From Desulfomonilaceae bacterium (GTDB lineage Bacteria > Desulfobacterota > Desulfomonilia > Desulfomonilales > Desulfomonilaceae): 64,000 nt of DNA. Under the pieces are notes generated by a model, which was given only the letters and a program-made list of their open reading frames with translations, was not told the DNA's origin and ran no database searches. Made by a program: the position numbers and the translations under genes. The stretch spans positions 35,818 through 99,817 of the forward strand of contig JBAZSD010000014.1 in NCBI GenBank assembly GCA_041662605.1, given 5' to 3'. Shown piece after piece: positions 60,086 through 64,000 of the stretch; within the stretch, counting starts at the first letter, position 1; every line of letters starts with the position of its first letter.

Positions 60086-62641
60086 ATGCGATTTGCCGCC
60101 GCATGCGGAACTCAAGTAGCGTCACACGACAGTTTGACGGATGATCCTTACAAGAATTCGATGCCATTGCGCACAATAGTTGAGAGATTTGGAGCGCGAA
60201 CATGTCGTGATGGAAAAATATCCTGCCCACTTCATCAGGATAAGCGCCCCAGTTTGCATGTTTACGATGATCACGCCTATTGTTTCTCATGCAATACACG
60301 TTTTGACAGCTACGGTCTGGTGGGCGCATTTTTGCTTGGCAATCCAAACCCGAGGGGAGAATCCTTCATTTCAGTCAAGAATTGGCTGGCCGAACAAACC
60401 GGTTTACCAAGGGTAATCGCCAGATCTCCCAAAGGTGGCCGGGATACTTGTTCCAGGATAGAAGACCCTTATGAAGAAGTATGGCAAGACGCCCTCAGAG
60501 ACCCGGGTCCCGCTTACACCTATCTGGAATCACGCTCAATATCGCGAAAAACATGTCGGGGGTTGGTGGGATATCTGCCGCCGGATTACGAATTCCGCAA
60601 CTGCGAGACAGCTTCAAACGCCGGTTTGCTGAGCAAACGCGGAAGGTTCCTGTTTGCAGGTAGGGCGATTTTCGCCGTGCGCCGTAACGGTCGTATCGTA
60701 AGCTTCTACGGCCGCGCAATTCACGAATCAGCCAAACCCAGACACGCGAACTGCGGACTTACGGATCCGCCTCAACCAAGGGCAATATTCAACATCGACC
60801 AATGTCGTAATCTAAAAGATGTCTATCTGACGGAAAGCGTGATTGACCTACTGACACTCATCGACCGGGGAGTGTCAAACGCTATAGCCCTATTTGGCGT
60901 CCAGGGCCTGACACCTGACAGAATCGAGTTATTGAAAGAAACCAACATCAAGACGATTACCCTTTGTTTCGACTCTGATAAAAACGGTACCGGACAAAGA
61001 TCAGCAATAGAACAGGGACTCAGACTTTTTCAGCATGGTTTTGGAGTCTCAATCAAGACATTGCCGCTGGAAGATGATTCCCCCAAGGTCGACATCAACT
61101 CTTTCCTCTCAAGTCGGGAAATCACAAAGTTTCATGACATTGAGGCTCAACAATTTCTTGAACTCTATTTGAGTCATGAACGAAGCGATCCTGAAGCCGT
61201 CGCGGACAAACTCGAAAAGCTCTACGAGGCGATTGCCAACAAAGGCCCCTTAATCGCGGACTATTATCTGGACAGGATAAAATCCGTAACAGGCTTTAAA
61301 AAGCGCAGACTACTCGCTGAGTTGAAGAAAAAAACTTCTGTAGAAGAAGGTTACGAAAAAACTGGAGGATTTCATCCTCTTGATTATGTTGATCTTATCA
61401 TTCAGGAAACACCGACGATTTATGTTGATGGAACCTTCTATCAATACAGCGACGGATATTATCGCCAAACTTATGAAGAAGAGATCTGCCGGGAGGCCAT
61501 GCGACTGATTGGATCGGAGGCTCAGGCCTATCAAGTCAAAGCTGTATCGGAGCTATTGAGTATCACGTGCTTCACAAGGACTGATGACATTAACCCGCCG
61601 GGCCTGTTAAATATCAGCAATGGAATAATCAACATTGAGAACGGGGATTTTCTGGATCATAACCCGGATTTCAAGTTCACATTTCAGAATCCCATAACGC
61701 TGGAAGAAACGGCCCAGTGCCCAGTATGGCTCGAAACGGTCAAAGATATAATTCCGGACGAGGACGCCCGCTCCATTCTGCAGGAACTTTTCGGCTTTTG
61801 TCTTACACCGGATGTGTGGCCGCAAAAGGCTTTTTTGTTTTATGGTCAGGGCTCAAACGGCAAATCCGTGATCCTGGATGTTCTTGAAAAGCTGGTTGGC
61901 GGCGAAAATGTGAGCGCAGTGCATCTAGCCAGACTGGGAGACAGATTCAAGCTCTCAGAGCTTCAAAACAAACTCGTCAATATCAGTCCCGAAGTAAGCT
62001 CAAAAGAGCTGGTCAATGATTCGATATTCAAGGCGCTCGTGACCGGCGACCCGGTTACCGCGGAACGAAAATTCATGAAACCTTTCAAATTCCGCAATTT
62101 CGCAAAATTGATAACAGCGGGAAACAACCTGCCTCCGTCTACCGATGATAGCTACGGGTACTTGCGACGCTGGATAATTATTCCTTTCCCGAAGCGTTTC
62201 GGCAAGGACGATTCAGATCCCCAGAGGGCTAGTCGGATTATCGCCAATGAGATAAGCGGAGTTCTCAAATGGGCGCTTGAAGGGCTGAACCGGCTTCGGA
62301 AGAACCAGCGCTTTTCGACCTCCGATATTTGTGACGCCGCCGTTCAGGATTACCAGAGAAACCTTGAGCCGATAGTCGAGTTTATTGCAGACCGTAATGT
62401 CAGGGTCCTGCCGGGAGAAGGAAATTTCCGCCATCTCGTGAGGCTGAATGAACTTTACGCCGCATATCAGGAATGGGCTCAACGATGCGGGTACAGACCG
62501 CTGGGACGGAACAAGTTTTCCAGGGCAATTGAGAAACATCTGGATGTAAAGCCTGAGAGAGACCGGAATGGAATGTTTTTTCGGAAATTGGGTATAGATA
62601 GATTTGCTCCCCGTTTTTCAGAGACTGGCGCTCTTTTGTAA
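60086..62641 (+). CDS. Phage/plasmid-type primase-helicase (CHC2, TOPRIM, D5/SF3)
   Basis: 851 residues: CHC2 zinc finger Cys47, His50, Cys66, Cys69 (CPLHQDKRPSLHVY; YCFSC); TOPRIM ~250-320 with VYLTESVIDLL and LCFDSDKNG; D5_N region ~480-570; SF3 helicase with Walker A YGQGSNGKS (~586-594) and Walker B VNISPEVS; winged-helix-like end. Such proteins start replication of phage satellites and plasmids. No integrase, capsid or other phage gene is beside it. AT-rich palindromic DNA follows. Confidence 0.9.
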   Translation: MRFAAACGTQVASHDSLTDDPYKNSMPLRTIVERFGARTCRDGKISCPLHQDKRPSLHVYDDHAYCFSCNTRFDSYGLVGAFLLGNPNPRGESFISVKNWLAEQTGLPRVIARSPKGGRDTCSRIEDPYEEVWQDALRDPGPAYTYLESRSISRKTCRGLVGYLPPDYEFRNCETASNAGLLSKRGRFLFAGRAIFAVRRNGRIVSFYGRAIHESAKPRHANCGLTDPPQPRAIFNIDQCRNLKDVYLTESVIDLLTLIDRGVSNAIALFGVQGLTPDRIELLKETNIKTITLCFDSDKNGTGQRSAIEQGLRLFQHGFGVSIKTLPLEDDSPKVDINSFLSSREITKFHDIEAQQFLELYLSHERSDPEAVADKLEKLYEAIANKGPLIADYYLDRIKSVTGFKKRRLLAELKKKTSVEEGYEKTGGFHPLDYVDLIIQETPTIYVDGTFYQYSDGYYRQTYEEEICREAMRLIGSEAQAYQVKAVSELLSITCFTRTDDINPPGLLNISNGIINIENGDFLDHNPDFKFTFQNPITLEETAQCPVWLETVKDIIPDEDARSILQELFGFCLTPDVWPQKAFLFYGQGSNGKSVILDVLEKLVGGENVSAVHLARLGDRFKLSELQNKLVNISPEVSSKELVNDSIFKALVTGDPVTAERKFMKPFKFRNFAKLITAGNNLPPSTDDSYGYLRRWIIIPFPKRFGKDDSDPQRASRIIANEISGVLKWALEGLNRLRKNQRFSTSDICDAAVQDYQRNLEPIVEFIADRNVRVLPGEGNFRHLVRLNELYAAYQEWAQRCGYRPLGRNKFSRAIEKHLDVKPERDRNGMFFRKLGIDRFAPRFSETGALL

Positions 62642-62645
62642 AACC

Positions 62646-62890
62646 GTGTAGTTTTGTGAAATTTTTGGGAAGAGTTAACTCTTCGGCATAATTATATAAA
62701 ACTCTTATTTATGCATTTTTATTACTCTTTATTATTACGCGAAAGAGAATATTTTATTGTCAAAAAGAATAATAATTTAAATTTACTTTCTATTATTGAA
62801 GAAAAGCCGGAAAACCTTCCAAAACTACACATATTGCCAATTAAGCCATAAATATTAATTAGTTGCCGATTATAATACTTTCACAAAAAC
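62646..62890. repeat. Distant inverted repeats flanking AT-rich DNA
   Basis: GTGTAGTTTT (62646-62655) is repeated inverted as AAAACTACAC (62821-62830), 165 bases apart. GTTTTGTGAAA (62651-62661) is matched by TTTCACAAAAAC (62879-62890) with one extra A. The left copies overlap. Confidence 0.55.
62669..62684. repeat. Perfect 16-base palindrome
   Basis: GAAGAGTTAACTCTTC, 27 bases after the primase-helicase stop. Could bind a dimeric initiator or repressor. Confidence 0.6.
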
Positions 62891-62982
62891 CACGCCAAAC
62901 TTCACCTCCCTCTAATGATTTGCATATACTGGTCGCCAGGAAGACAAGAAAACAGGCTCAGTGTCCGCTATGTGAGAAAGTC

Positions 62983-63054
62983 ATGGGAACGGCTCCCTTA
63001 ACCGCTGCAAAACCATAGGAGCGATGCGGAAGCGCAGGGCCGGCCCGTTCCCAT
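62983..63054 (-). terminator. Long-loop inverted repeat after AhpD-like gene
   Basis: ATGGGAACGG (62983-62992) pairs with CCGTTCCCAT (63045-63054); the 52-base loop folds further (GCG...CGC). It begins 8 bases past the minus-strand stop. No clear U-run, so termination is uncertain. Confidence 0.45.
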
Positions 63055-63061
63055 AATTTCA

Positions 63062-63589
63062 TCAGTCCATATCGACCTTGAACGTGTCGAAAATTATGTT
63101 GGTCCCCACCATCCTTGCCCCATGGGCCACTGCTTCGAAGATGTCCCTATCATCCCACCCCAAAGCTCTCAAACGGTCCAAATCCTCAGCGGTCGCCGAA
63201 TGCGGGTTGTCGCAAGCCTTTAATACGAAGAGTAGCAGAGCCTTCTGCTTATCGTCCAGAGGCGCTTGGCTCGGATCATCCTGCATGGCCGCTATTTGCT
63301 CTTTGGTGAACCCTGCCTTGCTCAGTAATCCCGTGTTCAGATTCTGACAGTAGGGGGATTTGCATGCCTTTGATACAAGCATGCGTATCATGGCCAGAAG
63401 CGGCGCGCTCAGGGTGGGATGTCCCATATAGTACCCCATGAGCTGAATTTGATTGTCGAGGATCTCTGGGCTGACCCCAAGCATCCGTACGTTGTTTGGA
63501 ACCATCCCGAAAAGCTGCTCAACTTCAGCGTAAAGCTCTGCGAGCTTTCCCTCAGCCTTTTCCGGTGGCGTGGTTTGAATGAGCGACAT
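63062..63589 (-). CDS. AhpD-like / carboxymuconolactone-decarboxylase-family protein
   Basis: 175 residues from ATG 63589, with AGGAGG just upstream. IRMLVSKACKSPYCQNLNTG holds the place of the AhpD E-x5-C-x2-C-x3-H motif, but the first Cys is replaced by Ser in SPYC and the His is lost; a Cys lies four residues before. QKALLLFVLKACDNPHSATAEDL and LGWDDRDIFEAVAHGARM fit the fold. Probably not a classical alkylhydroperoxidase. Confidence 0.82.
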   Translation of the reverse strand: MSLIQTTPPEKAEGKLAELYAEVEQLFGMVPNNVRMLGVSPEILDNQIQLMGYYMGHPTLSAPLLAMIRMLVSKACKSPYCQNLNTGLLSKAGFTKEQIAAMQDDPSQAPLDDKQKALLLFVLKACDNPHSATAEDLDRLRALGWDDRDIFEAVAHGARMVGTNIIFDTFKVDMD

Positions 63590-64000
63590 GTTGTTGCCTC
63601 CTGTCTCTGTGTTTTGCGTTCTGTGTAGCGTCAACCCTAAAGATCATTTCTCATAAATGATGTTCTGTTTGGTATAGCCACAAGTTGCGGCATATTTGCA
63701 ATCCTGACCCTTGCGTCTAAACTTCACAATTACAACATATTGAAATGATAGCGGTTAATTGTGTTGGGCCAACCCAATACGCCTATTATTCCGACATGTT
63801 ACACAGCCTGTCAATCTGCTTGTGTACGACCTCTCTTGTGAGGTTCGCTCTCATTGTGAAGCAACCTTCAGTATTTACCGGTGTCTATCTGCCAACAGTT
63901 CAGCGCTATGTCTCGGCGGATCACCTCTGACGAGCCTCTTACAAGATATAAATTCAAAAATACAAGTAGTTAGTTGTCGTCATTATAATATCAGTAACTT
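63590..64000. other. Gene-free end of window
   Basis: No supported gene. A short TTGGG/CCCAA dyad lies near 63762-63775. The rest is AT-rich towards the edge and probably holds the promoter for the AhpD-like gene on the minus strand. Confidence 0.35.

Larger units (their letters stand above)
62642..63061. other. 420-base AT-rich gene-free segment after the primase-helicase
   Basis: Very AT-rich between ~62690 and 62880, no gene seen. It contains a 16-base palindrome, two pairs of distant inverted repeats and a hairpin near its end (separate entries). Suggests a former or active replication origin, or an integration scar. Confidence 0.5.

Noticed and set aside
63745..63930. Plus-strand open frame of 61 codons near the window end
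   Set aside because: Odd composition, rare-looking codons, no ribosome site, no family pattern; most likely chance.

Overview
The window looks like chromosome of an anaerobic or microaerobic member of the Desulfobacterota (former Deltaproteobacteria), possibly close to Desulfomonile or the Syntrophobacterales. This rests on gene content only: long-chain acyl-CoA ligase genes joined to branched-chain (HAAT-type) ABC importers, a ~640-residue aconitase, a hydrogenase-type sensory cassette, radical SAM proteins, a PAS/sigma54 regulator and very many stand-alone receiver domains. No rRNA, tRNA, CRISPR array or insertion sequence was recognised.

Layout. 1-1025: end of pgpA, then rplU-rpmA with a clear promoter and terminator. 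1059-14118: two complete HAAT-type ABC importers back to back. The first (livF-G-M-H-K, minus strand) and the second (livM-H-hypothetical-K-G-F plus an acyl-CoA synthetase, plus strand) are separated by a SYLF lipid-binding protein and a decayed SPASM fragment. 14119-19483: a cyoABCDE quinol oxidase operon behind a candidate sigma54 promoter. 19614-28483 (minus): a signalling/transport island with carbonic anhydrase, four single-domain receivers, a Cache histidine kinase, two CBS proteins and two SLC13/ArsB-NhaD-type permeases. 28584-30513: a near-perfect sigma54 promoter and an upstream inverted repeat, a NifX-like protein and an NtrC-family regulator. 30599-32978: two glycosyltransferases. 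33187-39197 (plus): a second island with a paralogous Cache kinase, three receivers, an HPt-like kinase relic, a TauE/SafE permease, a DUF1634 protein and a CBS protein. 39265-44540: lipoprotein, radical SAM protein, and a ferredoxin / Cache-HAMP-REC-PAS / SpoIIE-phosphatase cassette of the kind known beside [FeFe] hydrogenases, but with no hydrogenase here. 44596-46592: small envelope proteins. 46649-52718: asd, thiolase, hotdog protein, metallo-hydrolase and aconitase. 52745-58829: lipoprotein, a serine-repeat exported protein, a sulfatase-modifying-factor/TPR/PDZ protein, a radical SAM/SPASM protein and a YeiH-type exporter. 59024-62890: a MntA-HepT toxin-antitoxin pair, a phage/plasmid-type primase-helicase and an AT-rich, palindrome-bearing segment that may be the remains of a replicon. 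63062-63589: an AhpD-like protein.

Working together. The two islands (20204-28483 and 33187-39197) share the same parts list: paralogous Cache kinases, receivers without output domains, CBS proteins of one recognisable subtype and anion-type permeases. They flank an NtrC-type activator whose probable target promoter (28584-28599) heads the first island. The best reading is an anion-transport control system in which sensor kinases and output-less receivers act on transporters or CBS proteins instead of DNA, with transcription handed to sigma54. This assembly is the strongest candidate for an undescribed system in the window.
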